Source: Mycteria americana
Taxonomy: Eukaryota; Chordata; Aves; Ciconiiformes; Ciconiidae
Length of the DNA stretch: 64,000 bases
NCBI RefSeq assembly: GCF_035582795.1
Contig: NC_134373.1
Coordinates: 17,382,001 to 17,446,000, forward strand
Reading direction: 5' to 3'
Shown: positions 12,201-27,200 of the stretch, piece after piece
Position numbering within the stretch: the first letter of the stretch is position 1
Layout of the letters: each line of letters opens with the position of its first letter
Program-made: the position numbers and the translations under genes
The notes under the pieces: generated by a model
What the model was told of the DNA's origin: nothing
The model's database searches: none
What the model saw: the letters and a program-made list of their open reading frames with translations, nothing else

Positions 12201-15200
12201 ATGAGCTTATTGAATGTTTTTAGAATACACTGGGCTATGGAAGTGTTTGTATATGGCTTAGAAGCTTATAAATTTCAAAATAACGTAGGTGGAAAATAAT
12301 ACCGTTTCCCTTCTTACAGTTAATTTTGACTTCCAAATTTGCACAAAGGTGCATATAAAAGTAATGACATGAAGTTTTACCTAACTGTAAAGTGCTCCTC
12401 TGAGTTTTCGAACTAGAGGATAAATAGGATCCGAACCAGACTAGTTTCGGTTTAAGCGAGAAGTAACTAATAGTTTCAAAACGAAGTATTCTCTTTCTGT
12501 GCACTAGTATGAAATGCATTCTATTCCATTTGTCAACTCCAAAGTAAGTAGGAATAAGGTCCTTATGCAGTTTGGTCCTTATGCAGTACCATGATATCCA
12601 TGTAGAGTTGGATACCAGTGTGCACTTGAAGATTCACGTTTGGAGGGCTTTTATTTTTTTTTTTCCCCCCCCTTACTCATTTGTAATGGAATAATACAGC
12701 AAACGTCAAATTCTATGTGCTAAAGCGTTAGAAAAAGCAAAACAGAGAGGGGAAAAAAAGTCTCAGATTCTATTCAGACTTTAGTCTGGATATAAATGTA
12801 AGAGAGACCGTTAGTACAATAAAAGAACTATTATCTCATGAGCCCTGTGTTTACATTCATTTAGGCTCTAAGTAGTAGTCTCTTATAATCAGTTCTCAGT
12901 TCCAAAACATAATTATTATGTTGAAAATATGCAGTTTCATTTGAGAAAAGCATTGAAAAGCATTACTTCGCCCATTCTGATTTTAGTGAACATTCAGTTT
13001 TGTTACTCCTTGGTAGGTCTTTATTGTTAGGGACCTTTTATGGAAATATAATTTTTATTTCATAGAAGTTTGTTTTGCTTATTTAAGTTGTCATTATACC
13101 AGAACACAAGTCTGTGTTTTTCATAAATAGTTGCAGAGCAGATATTTTTTTCGGTCACAAACAGGATTTTGTTTTCTCAACTGAGGAAAAGAAACAATCA
13201 TACAAATTTCAAAGCTAAGAAGAGCCTGCATTGGGGTTAAAAAGGGATAATTGCAGGATACAAGATGAAGACTTTTTACACGCTTATAATTTCCATATGT
13301 AGTTCTAATAGGAGCAATATTTAATGAAAGATAAAGTATCAGTTTAAGAATGTCTCGGCTCAGACACATTTGGGCAGCACATTTTGCAAAACTCCCCTTT
13401 GTGGCATGATAAACAATGGTTTGAAAATTCTGGTATCTTCTAACTATTCCAACTGTACAATACTATTTTATGTGATATGTACTGAACAAAAACATTACAT
13501 GTTTTATTACCAGAAAAATCTTAAACTTATGTATTTTTACAGGGGATTGCTATCTCGATCCATTTTGCAAGCTCAGAGTGCTTCTCCAATTTTTACCCAT
13601 GTTTATGCAGCTCTTGTGGCAATTATCAATTCAAAGTTTCCAAATATTGGTGAATTGATTCTGAAGAGGTTGATACTAAATTTTCGCAAAGGATATCGTA
13701 GAAATGATAAGGTATGTAAAATGTGAAGAAGCAACGTGCCGAAACTTGTAATTCTGCATGCTAACCTTGTATCAAGTGTGTTCAAATTACATACTTCAAA
13801 GGAACACAGCCGAGACCTGTGGGTTGGGACCTATCATCAGTACATTAAGTATAGTAGTATTAGAGTATCATGAAAGCTTGACAAGCTGTTCTGGGTTGGT
13901 ACTGTGATAGGGGGTTTTTGGTGTGTTCTTTTTTGTTGTTTGTTTGGAAAGTGTATAGTCTTAATTGTGAACAACTATCAGTGTCCCAAAATAGTTAGTT
14001 TCATGACTTAATTTGAGATGCACAAATCTTAGTAAGTAAATTTTTTCTTCCATATAAGATGTGTTAAAATTTCCTGTTTTCTTTGTTTTGCAGCAACTCT
14101 GTCTAACATCTTCAAAGTTTGTTGCACATTTGATGAATCAGAATGTGGTACGTTACTTCATGTTTCTACTCAATCCAAACCCTGTATGGCTTTTTATGGC
14201 TTTTTATTTAGTTTCAAGACAGCAGTAGCCTAAGTGAAGATGCTCTCCCTGTTCTAAAGGTTACTGAAAATCTGAGTTCAGATTTCCTTTTAATGCCTAC
14301 TGTAAGTTGTTAGGACATTTTTAGAAAAGACATTGGTAATTGCCTATGCAGTTATCATTGCTTACCATTGCATTTATATTCCAGAGCTTCCTCAGACTTT
14401 GTAAATATGCTTGGGCTAGTATTCAGACAAATCTTGATGCAAAGCAAGCTTCATCTGAGGCTCTGTCCCACAGATCTTAAACAGAGTTTTCTTGCAACGC
14501 TGTCATCTGACTTAAACATCTGTGTAGGCAGAACTAGACTCAGTTGTATCTCAGTCAAATTTGTATCCAGCTCTCTGCCACTTTTTTATGTGTTAGAAGT
14601 CAGGATACTCCAATTTAAATAACGGCAAGAAGCAGTGTTTCAGGAGTGCATTCAGAATATACAGCATTTTGGTAAAGAGGAATCTAATCCAAGATTGCCA
14701 TTTGCTTATATGCCTGATCGTGGAAGACATGATTTAATTATAGACACAATGCACTTAGAACTAGTTTCTGTAATGTAGGTGCTGTTTTATTTGCTTCTTG
14801 GAAATGCATTCTGTTTTTTCTTAATGGCAAAATTATTTTCATTGCTTGCTTGTTTATTTCAATAGTGTAGTCACATTCACTACAAAGTTGGTGTAAATAC
14901 AGGTGGTAAAATTGTATTTGAAATTTTTACTTCCTCTTAATTAGCTTTGTCCCACTACTGTTGCCTTGCATGTGTGATTAAACAGGTGTGTTGTGGCATC
15001 CTCGAAGGCTGGACTGCTCCGCCAAGTAAATCACTGTAGTAATAGTGTAACACTGTACATTCTAATTCTTTACTGATATTCTTTCCGTAGGCTCATGAGG
15101 TTTTATGTTTGGAAATGCTCACTTTGCTTCTTGAAAGGCCTACTGATGACAGTATTGAAGTAGCAATTGGATTTATTAAAGAGAGTGGGCTCAAATTAAC

Positions 15201-18200
15201 AGAAGTTTCTCCTAGAGGTATTAATGGTAAGTATAATTAGCCAGAACATTTGTCTTTTTGGTGTTTGTATTAGTAAATCCTTTTCATATTTACATTTCTG
15301 TCTTTTTCCAAAGCAATCTTTGACCGTCTTCGACATATTCTGCATGAATCTAAAATTGATATGCGTGTTCAGTATATGATAGAAGTCATGTTTGCCGTAC
15401 GGAAGGATGGCTTCAAGGATCATCCAATCATTCCAGAGGGATTAGATCTAGTGGAAGAGGAGGATCAGTTTACTCATATGTTGCCATTAGAAGATGACTA
15501 CAACCCAGAGGATGTTCTTAGTAAGTTAGAAATGGAAGATAATTCTATGACTGCATTCCTTGTGAAAACAAATTTAAGATTAAATATTCATTGTTTTCTT
15601 AATTTTGTATTTTAAATAAAGATTCTGTTTTATTTTAAAGATGTTTTCAAGATGGATCCGAACTTTATGGAAAATGAAGAGAAATACAAAATGCTGAAGA
15701 AAGGTAGGAGTGGGGTTGTGTATACGCATCTTATATAATATTTATATATTTACACACTTATTTATAGGACATTTTCTTATCCAACTATTGTTATCAACCT
15801 TTATTTAACAATGGGTGATATTTGTGTCCCAGATGACTGTCTTTCAGTTCATCGTAGATCTTTTCAGTGTATTCCTGCTATTTTCTTCAGTGTTGTTTCT
15901 CCAGCTACATTTTCATTCAGTTATGACATACCTGTTTTTTTGGCTCTGCCGCATTCTCCACCTGAGACACCCTTTCACTCTTAGGTGTTGGATCAAGGTG
16001 TTTTTTGGTAATGGAACTACTGTGGTCTATAGTCATTTAATCTGGGATACTGCTCTTTCAGAAATTCTTGATGAAGGTGACAGTGAATCTGAAGCAGATC
16101 AAGAGGCTGGAAGTAGTGAGGAAGATGAAGAAGAAGATGAAGAGGAGGATGAAGATGGTAAGTGTATGACTGGCACCTTACTAGTGATTGATTGGTTGTA
16201 GATGAAACAGGAAAGAAAAGCTTAACTTTTTACACATTTTGCAAAACTAAGAATGTTCAAATGTTAAGGGATGTTTTCATCTTAAATTATTCTTAAATCT
16301 AAGTGTTTACTAGCAAATAGTATAAAAGTAATGGTCTAAAAGGAAGCATTCAGCACAGGCAGAAAGTGAAAAGAAACTTTGCTTGTTTGTTCTTAATCAG
16401 TTTCATGTGAGAAAAGCCTTGCAAACATAAGACATTAAAAATAACAAATGTAAAAACAGTTCCTTAAAAACTAGCAAAGACAACCTCTCTGGACACTTTC
16501 TAGTGCTCTATCATATTTTTAAGTTGCTTTCAAAATCAGAATGGGTTTTCTTACAACTGTATTTACATCCTCTATATCTCACTTCTTACTTCAGTTCAGC
16601 CCCCTTTCTTGATCTTTAGTGGAAGCAGTCAGTGTTTGCACATTTTCAAAGAATGTATTTGATTCCCAGGAAAAAAACTGATGGATAAGCGTAACTGAAA
16701 TGTTTGTGCAGGCTGTGTGAGTAATTGAAAAACCAGCCAAGTCCTGTTCTTGTAGAATACCAGGAATGGATTTCCTCACCAGTTTGCTGGAGTATTTCAC
16801 AGAAGAGCAGAGCTTCCAGGCTGATGAAAAGTATGAGAATTCACATAACTTTTCATCATTTATGCTATTACCAAACTTTAAAAGAATGAGGGGATAGTGA
16901 ATACCTTATGAACGAAGGTGTTCCCAGAATGGTTGTGGTTTAGAGTGGATTTTTCTACACTTGCTGCAGGACAAAACAGAACTTTGCGGAATGCTGTTAC
17001 ATAGATCCTACACATAACAAAACAAAATCTCCTGTTAAAATCAGGGAGGCTACGTAAAGCATTGTATAGCTAAATTATGCAGAAAATACCTTGCTAATAA
17101 TGTAGACAAGAAATGTTAAACCCAGAGGTTGCAGTGGCTAAGTCATATGAAAGGTCTTTAAAAGGGGAGTTATCCTCTTAAAACTGTATCTCTAGTAATT
17201 TACCTATTAGTTACAGATGAGGCAAATACTGATTTTTATTTTTTTCCTTCTCTGTAAAAGTAAATAAAATACATAAACCTGCTAAACAGTCCTAAATATT
17301 TCTAGAGAAAGTATTATATAGTGTGCCTCAGACTTAGTAAATAGTAAATAGAACTGTTCTAAGAGATTACATATATCTGCCTTAATGTTTTGTTCTTTAC
17401 AAAACCATGTTTTTCTTTCTCAGGGCAGAAAGTTACTGTCCATGACAAAACAGAAATTAACCTGGTCTCCTTCCGTCGTACAATTTACCTTGCTATTCAA
17501 TCAAGGTAAATATAATATAATTTGTACACCTATGAGTGTAGTCCTTTTGAAATGGGTGAACTGGAATTCTCTTTCTATTTAAATTCTTTTTCTGTGTGCA
17601 ATTTAAAAAAAAAAAAAGGAAGTGTTCTTTATGGAGCCTGACCTAATTGTATAAAGCAGACAGTTTTGGCAAATGGGTACCCAGATTCTCATTCTAAGAT
17701 AAACTGTTTGTTTCAAAATGCCCAAGTAGTGCACTGGGACTTTTATATAAGGATTGCTGTAATCAAAATTTTCTGAGTGAACAAAAGTCAGTCATCTTCA
17801 GATTATACAGCATCCTAAGAATTTCTGAAAAAAAATGTGTGACACGTTTAAAGTAGAGATGCTGTAGAGTTTCTCCGCTTCTGAGAGTAAGGAGTTCTGC
17901 AGCGTGGTACTCTAGGCCTGTTGCTGTCTGCGTTGTTTGGAAAAATAAGTATACAGATATAAACCCTGAAGTGTACTGTATTTGTACTGAGAATGAAATC
18001 CCCTTGCAGTACGTGGCACAAATAATCAAAACATGGTGGTATAACTCCTGTGTCGCCTGGGTGAAAGGAGAGATTAATCTGTTGCATGCCACTCAATTCC
18101 GTCGTTAAAAGTAGGCATGGCCCACAATATTCTGCAGGTCTGAACCTGCATGGGGAGTGAGATAATGTAGTTGTGGTGTTGATCATTAGACATATGAATT

Positions 18201-21200
18201 GGTACCATACTGAGATGTATGAAAGGCTGTTATATTTTTCAAAGTTACTGTTCAATACTTTCTTTCCGTACTTAAGTTTGTTCATCTTATACTTGGGTGG
18301 GGGGAGGTGCTTACTGGTAGCTAAAGGCTTTCAATATGCAAGAATGGGAGTGCAAAGAGGAGAACGTGGTATATACTGGGTTTGGAGCTTATGTGCAGTG
18401 CTTGCATTTCAGTGTTTTTCAGGATGTGCAAAATGAGCTCACATGTTTGTGTTTTGCTAAGTTTTCTAAGATGATGTAATAGTAATAATGACCTGAGTAA
18501 TCTTCTTTTCAGGTTGTCTGCAAATGTAATGACTTTGGATTAATTTTTGGATATAAACTCATGAAATACAAAATGTTTATTAAAAACACAACAACAAAAA
18601 ACCCCAACAAAACAAATAGCTTTCTGAATGTTAATGAGATACTTTGTTTCAAAACAGTTGAAGTTTCCACACCAACAATCAATTCTGAAATGCGTTTAGC
18701 ATCGCATATATTGCACAGATAATGAGAAGTATTTTTCCTGTTATTGCAGCTTAGACTTCGAAGAATGTGCTCACAAATTGCTGAAGATGGACTTTCCCGA
18801 AAGTCAGACTGTAAGCCTTGCTTCTTACTCTTTTTTTTTGTTTTGTTATTAACATTATTAAGTAGTAGTACTATGGCGGTATCTAGAATCCTTACTCATG
18901 TCCTGGGACCTAGTTTGTATAGCAAGCAGATGAACGAGAGTGATTCCTTACAACTCTTGTTCCTTAAAATGAGTCTTACAACCCTTAGAGCAAATAGGCT
19001 GTGACACATACTTCATAAGATATTTGTCTTATGCAATTTCTCCTTTCTGTCAAGCAGTTCAAATGTTTGCTCATAGCCTGTTTGAAAAGATTTTTTTTTG
19101 GTTGGGCTGTTGAAACACTTACCCTATGACAAAAGTACTGTAGCATGGCAGTCGTTCTCAGAGCTCTGTCTCTGAAAGAACTCAGAGTTGAAGATCGTAT
19201 TTGCAGGCAGCTGTAGACTTTATCAGTGGGCCTTGAAATTTAGCAGAGTGCTAAAAGAATGTGTTGTTTTGTTGCTTTCACAGTCCTCTTTGAATAATAG
19301 TGTATTGAATTAAAGCAGCTGTAACTATGATTGCTTTGTTTTAATCTTGGAGATCAGACAAAATCTGTTTTGTCTTCAGATACTGTGTGTAAGATCAATT
19401 CAGTTGGTGTGTTTTCAAGTAAAGGAAGCTGTCCTCCAGCTAATACTTTTACTAGATCCTGGTAGATGTAAATACCCATCTGATTATATAAATAGCTTTT
19501 CAGTCAGCTTAAAGCTATCATCATGAGAGTTGCACTTGAGAGAGCTGTTAATTTTCTTGTGGCTTTAATTATCGCTATTCTGTTTTATTTGAAACAATGT
19601 GTGTAGAAGTAACCTTACTAGTGTAATAGTAACTAGTAAGTGGAGATCTGGGCTACAGTTAGGTGTTCTTTGAAAACTTAATTTAATCTAGTAATCAGAA
19701 ATTTATTTGCCTATTTTTTCAGTTCTTGTACTATTTTGTTACTAAGCCATTTACATGGAAGTAAACTAAGAATTCAGATGATTGTTTTGTATTTTTTTAT
19801 CTAATTCTTTAATTCTGTGCATGAAATGCGATATTAAGCATGCATAGGATTATGATTCTCAGTTTATTTTCCAGCAGATCAGTTCAGCTGTAAGGAATAG
19901 AACAATCTAGAATATAGGTGCTAGATCGTACAACGGAGACATAACTTGTGTAACACTGCTTGTTAGGTAACTACTCAGAGAACTATGCAAGTGTTGGTAT
20001 TTAATACCATTGCAGTCTCTGTCAACTACTAACTATTCTGTGGGAAAGATCTAATTGGAAAAAATACATTTAATGGGGGAAGAAAAAAACCAAAAACCAA
20101 CCCATTAGTCAGAATCTCAGGTATATGAAAAAAGTAGATATTCTTTCACCACTTCATTTGGTATTTTTGAGATTTGACGTAATACTTGCTGCCAAGTTAT
20201 TTTCTTTTGCTTTCTGTGAATCCTTTGCTTGCTGCAAATAAAAATAACCAGACATACATAGATTAATTTAAGGTGTTACTTTTCATATACTTTATGGGGT
20301 TCTAATTTACTGAATATGAATCTTTTTATATTACATAATCCTGTGAAGGGCTTTATTTCTGTCTCAGCTTTGAGAAACTTTATATTTCCCCTATCAATCA
20401 CAAATTAAAAATATATGAATGTTACTGTATGCAAAAATAAATGTGCAAACATGTTTAGTTTTTTCCTGCTGCACTGCAAACACAAAAATTGTTACTCCTA
20501 ATTTTCTAGGAAAGCTCTCCAAGCAACTCCCAGGTCTAGTTTTGAGACTTAAAGTATGAGTAAATTGAATATATATGGAACTGTTGGGAATCACTTAAAT
20601 ACAATGCTAACTAATTTAGAGTACAGTAGCTTTGTGACCAGCAGCACTATAATCTCTGAAATGTTTCCACTGACTTTCGTGTCTCTTATAGAACAAATGA
20701 TTGGGGGAGACAAAATATGATATTCCACTAGCTGTCTAGTCAAGTTTGTAGGCAATATTACTTTGTTTCCTTAACATCTCATTCCAACAGACTCTTTCCT
20801 ATCACTTTGTGCTTTGGAAAATGTGTAAAATTCATTAAGCATCACAGTTTCTAATAACAATTTATAGCATTCTTTGAAAACTACTACATTTAGATTAATA
20901 AGAATGTTATATGAATATTACAGTTTGTGGTACTTAGATAATTTATTTTGGTTAGCACACCACCCTATTAAAAAAAGAAGAATCTGGGGTGATGTAGTTA
21001 TGATTCAGCTGTAATTGCTATGAATGAGATGCTTTTAAAATAAATGTAGAAGTGTTAGTCTTGGATTGTTGTGTGTGTGTGCAAGTATATATCTATCTAA
21101 AGAGATAAAAATAAATTAGTATCAACCTATTATTCAGTACTAGTTTTAGGAATTACTAGAATTCAAGGTTCAAAACTGCTGTAAAACTGCATCTTCTTAT

Positions 21201-24200
21201 CACGAGGCATCTTCTTTGTGCTGATTTCTTTTTTTACCCCTAATAATAATCATTACTTTTCACCTCATCTTAATCAAAGGTGTGAGAGCTTTGACTTGCT
21301 CATTCTGTAGACTTACAGCTCCTAAGGGAGTGTTTATGGGGGCAAAAAGAAAAAAAATGAGGTTTCCTCATCAGTGTGAGAGCAGCAGAAAAAGCCACCA
21401 GATACAGACAATAAAATTATTCAAGGATTTACGGGGCTCGAGTCTGTGCATGTGGATAAAAAAATGAATGCGCTCAACAGGAATTTCTGGTTTAATTAAC
21501 TGCCAGTTATTGCAATTTAGATCGAGTGTAGGAGAGGTGATAATGTCATGGTTGGTTGTTTCTTACAGTGAAGACCCTGTAGGTAAGAGCTCATTCTCTA
21601 TGCCAACTCCTACTATGAATGGTGGTTATCATGAGAAGCAGGTACTAGAGTGTTTGACTGAAGTATCATTTAATGCAGTTTCTATTCCTTAAAAATCAGG
21701 TGAAACTTAAAATTCTTGTTGCAAAATTTTTGCTCAAATTAAGTCTAATTTTACAGTTACTTCATGTTTTCTTTCTGGAAGGCTTTACGTAATAAAATCA
21801 GCTTTCTTTTGATTTTGTCATTAAGACTGTTTTCCACAGGTTTTGAGTACTGAATTGTCAATTAAATACAATCTAAAACCCAATAAGAGTATTCAAAACC
21901 TGAAGACAGACATGAACAACACTTTTGAGACTAATACAGTCTTAATGACTTTCTTGCAGGTTAATTGTTCCAGAAATATTTATGTACAGAGATTTTTGGT
22001 GTGATTTAGCAGGGCTGAGTTCAGGAATATATTTAGCAGTTTTTATCAGTGGTTGAATTATCAGATTATCATGTCACGTTAACTGCTGTGCAACACCAAG
22101 TGTTTGTATGCTTAATACCAGTAATGGATGTCGCACAGCTCTGGCTCGCAGGAAGAGGATTAAGGCTCAAATGGATCATCTACAGAATAGAACAACATAA
22201 TACTGCTTTTTGGTGTTGCAGTTTAGTACCGGGTGCTGAGGGGAATGCCAGCAATCTTTTTTTTATTTACTAGTCTCAAATTGTTGTGTTCTGACTTGAG
22301 ATGAACACATTTTTCATTTTGCCATGAACTGAAATGCTGCTTTTTCAGAAGTGAATGATGCTGTTAAACAGAAACGTCCATCTTCCATTTCCCATCTGAT
22401 GTACATGCAGTTAATTTTTAGTCTCCAGCTGTATATTCTCCTTCCTCAAAATACTCACTTATTTCCATGTCCTCATCCTTTATTTTTTCCCACATCCCCT
22501 TTTTTGGGTGAAAAGTTTGCCTGCTACAGTGTCCTATTTTTCTTTCTCTAGAAAAGACCTTTTCTTTCCACAGTTTTCTTTTCTAGGTTCACAAGCTCAG
22601 GTTTTGTTTCCAGCTTTCCAGTTCTTTTTTTATTTGACTCTTTCTTATTCATTTATTTTTGCTCCAGGATTCTGGAAATATAATATCTGCTTCTTGTACC
22701 TGGACCTTGTCTTTAAACTGTCCTCCTGATTACTCTTGATCTGTTTCTCACCCTTTTTAATCCTTTTTTAGATTACTCCAGCATGTTCAGTGTTGTCTTC
22801 GGCATCAAAGGCTCCTTCTTTAGTCATTAAAAATTAAATATTCTAAAATATATAATTTTCTTCTGTATTTTATTCATCTTTGATAGGTGTAAGCAATGTG
22901 CTTTCTTCTTTCTCTATCTTTTGTAACCTTTCAGGTTTCTTTTGTCTGTGGGTTTTGGGGTTTTTTTTGGTGTGTCATAGTTACCTTAAATGAGCAAAAG
23001 TGTTACTCCTCTGTGGTTTTACATTGCCTGTTTAATATAAATGTCTGGAAGCCATTTTGAAACTTTTTTGTCACAATTTTTCTTCCTGATCCTTTTTCAA
23101 GCTGAGTCTTCTGTATTACAGATTTCCAGGATCCCCCTGTGCATGATGTTTTGTAGATCCTCTCTTGTTCTACTGCTGTTCCTTAAAAAAAAAATCTTGT
23201 AACTTTTCTCAGTTCTATTATGAGAATTTTTCCAAAATCTATTACTAAAAGCCTGTTCAAGTTAATTTTGGTTTTCCTGTTGTTCTGTTTCTTACAACTT
23301 CAGCAGATTAAATGGTATCGCTGTCTTCCTGCTCCTGATTTTTTTTATTTTTATTTTTTTTTTTAATTCTTCCCCCCCTTTATTTCTGACCTCTTTTGAA
23401 TTCTTGTCTGGGTATGAAAACCTTCTAGATTTTACTTCTTTACTATCTCTTGTGCTGACATCCATCCCCACTTGAGGAGTCGGTTCCAAGTGGACTCTTA
23501 CTAACCTAGCATACCACTGCTTCCTTTATTTCAGATCTGTGAATGTTGTTACTGTAACTCAGATATGAAAGCAATTGTATGCATCTCCTGTGCATTGGGA
23601 CTCTCTTGTTCCCTTGTACTCTTCCGTGTGGATTCTTAAGCTTTAAGAAAGGGGTTTATTGCTTTTTTGTTGTTGTTGATTTGACTCACTTTGGTATCTT
23701 AGTTCTCCTCTTCTGCATTAGACGGTAGTATTTAACGTACGTCAAGTACTCAGAATTTAATTCTCATGCGTTGGTTTCTGATTTTTTTCTTTGAAGGAAA
23801 AAAGAAATTCAAATAGTTGAAATTATTCCTTTTTGCACTAAATTTGACAGGAGGAGGCTTGCTTTTCTTGGTGTTATTTAGACCCAAATGAAGCCTGGAG
23901 ATCAAAAGTTGAAAAGCTTTGTTGTAGTCTGTATTACAGCCTGTGAGAAGCTGTTCGAAACAAGCCTTACAGTTGCTTCTTTGGGCATATGTTCAGTCTT
24001 GGCAGAGCACACTATTTCTCTTTTTTAAAAAAGTACTGTTATTATCTATGTTAAAGCTGCATTAATCCCTTGCATTACCAAAGACAACAATTTAAATAAA
24101 TTAAAACTGTAGTTAGAGGAGTATGGTATAAGCAGTTGTTCTGGCTTCTGAACTATGAGGAAAGCAAACAAACAAGCCCAACTAAAATGTTAGAAATAAG

Positions 24201-27200
24201 CTTTTTTCTTTATGCTTTCTCTCAATGGATTTTTGTTGCCTCTGTTCTTGGAGGAGTACAATTTCAGTTTCTGATGGTTTTAGTTGAAAGAGAGTTGAGG
24301 ATCCTCACAGTAATATAAACCTAAACAGGAGTGACAACTACTTAGCTAGAGAATTGATCCTTGTTTAGGAAAACATATATGAGGAATATAGATTTTTTTT
24401 TTTTTTTTGAAGATGCTACTGCCTGCAGAATACTTAATTTTAAAAGGTTCTTAGCATCATTCAAGCTGAGAGCAGAAAGAGAATTGTCTTACCTTGTTGC
24501 CCAGTCTCCCTCAAGGCGGGGCCAGGGATGACCAACCAAAAAAACCAACCAACCATACATTGTTCTTGCTCTTTGAAATTGGCTTTTAGGCTTTTGTTCC
24601 TTTTCTGGTTGTGATGAGAACTAAACTTGTATACAGCAATGCTGGGAACTTTGCTAAATTAAATTAGAGCCACTTCTAGAAAAATATCTGCCCCTCAATG
24701 CAGACAAAAGTAATGGGTCACAGGATTATTTTTTTTTTGCTTGAAAAGAGAAAAGTTATTGTAGGCACAGCCGTCTTGAGAGAATTATGCATGCATTTGA
24801 CACATTTTCATTTTTACAGGATGTTGTCACACTTGCTCAAAACAGCCCTAGTTGGAGGGGTGGGGGTGTCAGTGTCTCTTGTGCTATTTATGCATTGAGT
24901 CTTGAAGATAACAGAAGTACTGATTTTGACTTGACATTCAGTGAGAACATAGTCCAGGAAACTGGTATAGAGTGAGATGGTCTAACGCCAATAATTATAT
25001 TCTGATCAAGTTGATGATTTCTTAGATTCATCAGTTTCCTTTGTTATTGTAGGGCATTGCAACTGGTAGGTTTGGCAACTGCACCATGATTAGTTCACAG
25101 ACTTGCTACTGCCTGTGAAAGATGATCATCAAGTAGATTTCCTGTCTTTTGAAGCAGGACTTCTTGTGGGCCTGAGATGCTGAATCAATGTGAATTTTCA
25201 TAATTTATCAATTAAAAAAAAAAAGTACATAGCAGTAACTCTGAGGTTAAAAGTATATTTAATTGGAGTTCTGTTAGTGCATAAGCTTCCTTTATTTCCC
25301 TGCTTCTTTTGTTGTTGTTAATGTCTGGAAGTATAAGTCTAATGACATGGATACATCTAATTTTCTGAACCATATACTAGTTTAGCCTGGACTATCCTAA
25401 CATTTAGTTCAGATTTTTCATTAAATTTAACTGTATTTCTTTTCAAATACATTGCCTTAAATCTGCAATTTCCATCAAAATCAGAATGATCTTATTCTCA
25501 AACTGCTCATCTGAACATCAGCCCAGCTCAAGGCTTTAGTTATCTTAGTTTCCAGATGTTTTATCATGATAAATAACAGTAAAATAAGAATTTATTATAT
25601 GTTATATAAAATAAAATATGTAATTAATATATCATTTTTTAAAAGTCTTAATTCTTTAAAAACCTTGATAGCTGAATGTTTGTAACATATTTCAAAATTT
25701 TTGAAAGAGGCTGGCCTTCAGCCTGATTTCCTTTGTGTCGAAAAGGACTATGTGTACTTACAGCTGTTTCTTAATCCAAGGTGCAGTAACTAATCCCTAC
25801 CTACAGTGCAGTTTCTTAAACTGTTCAGCTATCTCTTTATGACCTGTATGATCCTGGGAATACTTTTGACATCCCATCAATTTACAGGGTGTTTATTCAG
25901 TACCGAAGACACATCGGTTAGCTTATATGGCTTGTGAATTTTATCTTTAAAATGGAAATAATATATTTGATGCCAGAGGTGTGTAGATCACAAGTTGAAA
26001 ATCAATCTGAAGGCTGTTCCTCTGGAGTCTTCAAGAAGAATGGAAGGAATTACTAGTGTTATCAGTAGTCTTGAGTTTAAAGTGGGTCCACACTCCCACT
26101 AGAAATTTGACTTTGCCATTTTTTCAAGTCAAAGTGTTGATTTGTATGCTTGTTATATTATGTTACTATCTGGCCATTTTACACTGATCAAAATTTTTAC
26201 AAATTACGTAGTATTTTTGACCTGGTTTTCACACATGTAGGAGCCTCAGAAGACTCCAGCATCAAAAACTGCCCCCCTGCTTCTGAACACTCTATAGTTA
26301 GCATATAAAATTTTGATAGACAAGATCTTGCTTTCTTCAGTGGTTTTCATTTGTGTAACATACAGTGCTGTTGACATCAGTGTAATCCCTGAAGATATAG
26401 AACACCAGGAAATGCACATATAGGTGCAAAATCTGGATATTGAGTTAAAATTTGGAAAGACCCATTAACGGAACCAGTTTACTTACCCTTTTTCATTCTC
26501 TCCAGTTAATAATGTAGATTACATATTTAAAATTTAAAACAGTTTCTAAATAGCTCTGTGGGTGTGAATGAACTAGTTGCTTTGGCTGACCTCAGATTTC
26601 TTTAATGACCTGAAGGATGGCATAGGGGTTACTCTTAATAGATTTGTGGGTCACACAAAGGGGCTGAGCTTTGACAGGAGAAATCTAAAGATATAGATGG
26701 GTTATTCAAAATATCACTTGAAATAATTAGTAATGGATTAAAAGAGGTCTTTTAAACCATGCCTATATGGGACGAAGTCCCAGAAACACAACTTAAGTTT
26801 TAAAAAGTACTTCTTTAAGTACTACATGATATCTATTAGATAAGATTATTTTAAGCATATGCTCATAGCTTTTAATGAGTTTAAATTTTTCAGCTCTTAC
26901 TGATCTTTTCTACTGGAAAATTTTTTTAAAAAAAAAGATCTAAGACCTTTTTTTAATTTTCAGCATCTAATTTTCAGCTATCTTGAGTGCTTAAAGCTTA
27001 ATTGTATTTTTTTGGGAAAACAGGCTGCATGCGCTTCATAAATTTGGCAGGTGATATTTATGTTAAAATATTTCTAATAAGCATAAAATAAAATTTTCTA
27101 TAATTGCATATCTTTATGACATTAAAGGTATTAATGAGGTAAAAATAGCCAGTTTCATTATGTAATTGGGAAGCTCATTGCCCTTTCTGTGTATGCTGTG

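Noticed and set aside
17848-18285. 145-codon minus-strand open frame in intron 13
   Set aside because: It has no recognisable domain, its composition is like the intron around it, and no conserved splice context is visible.
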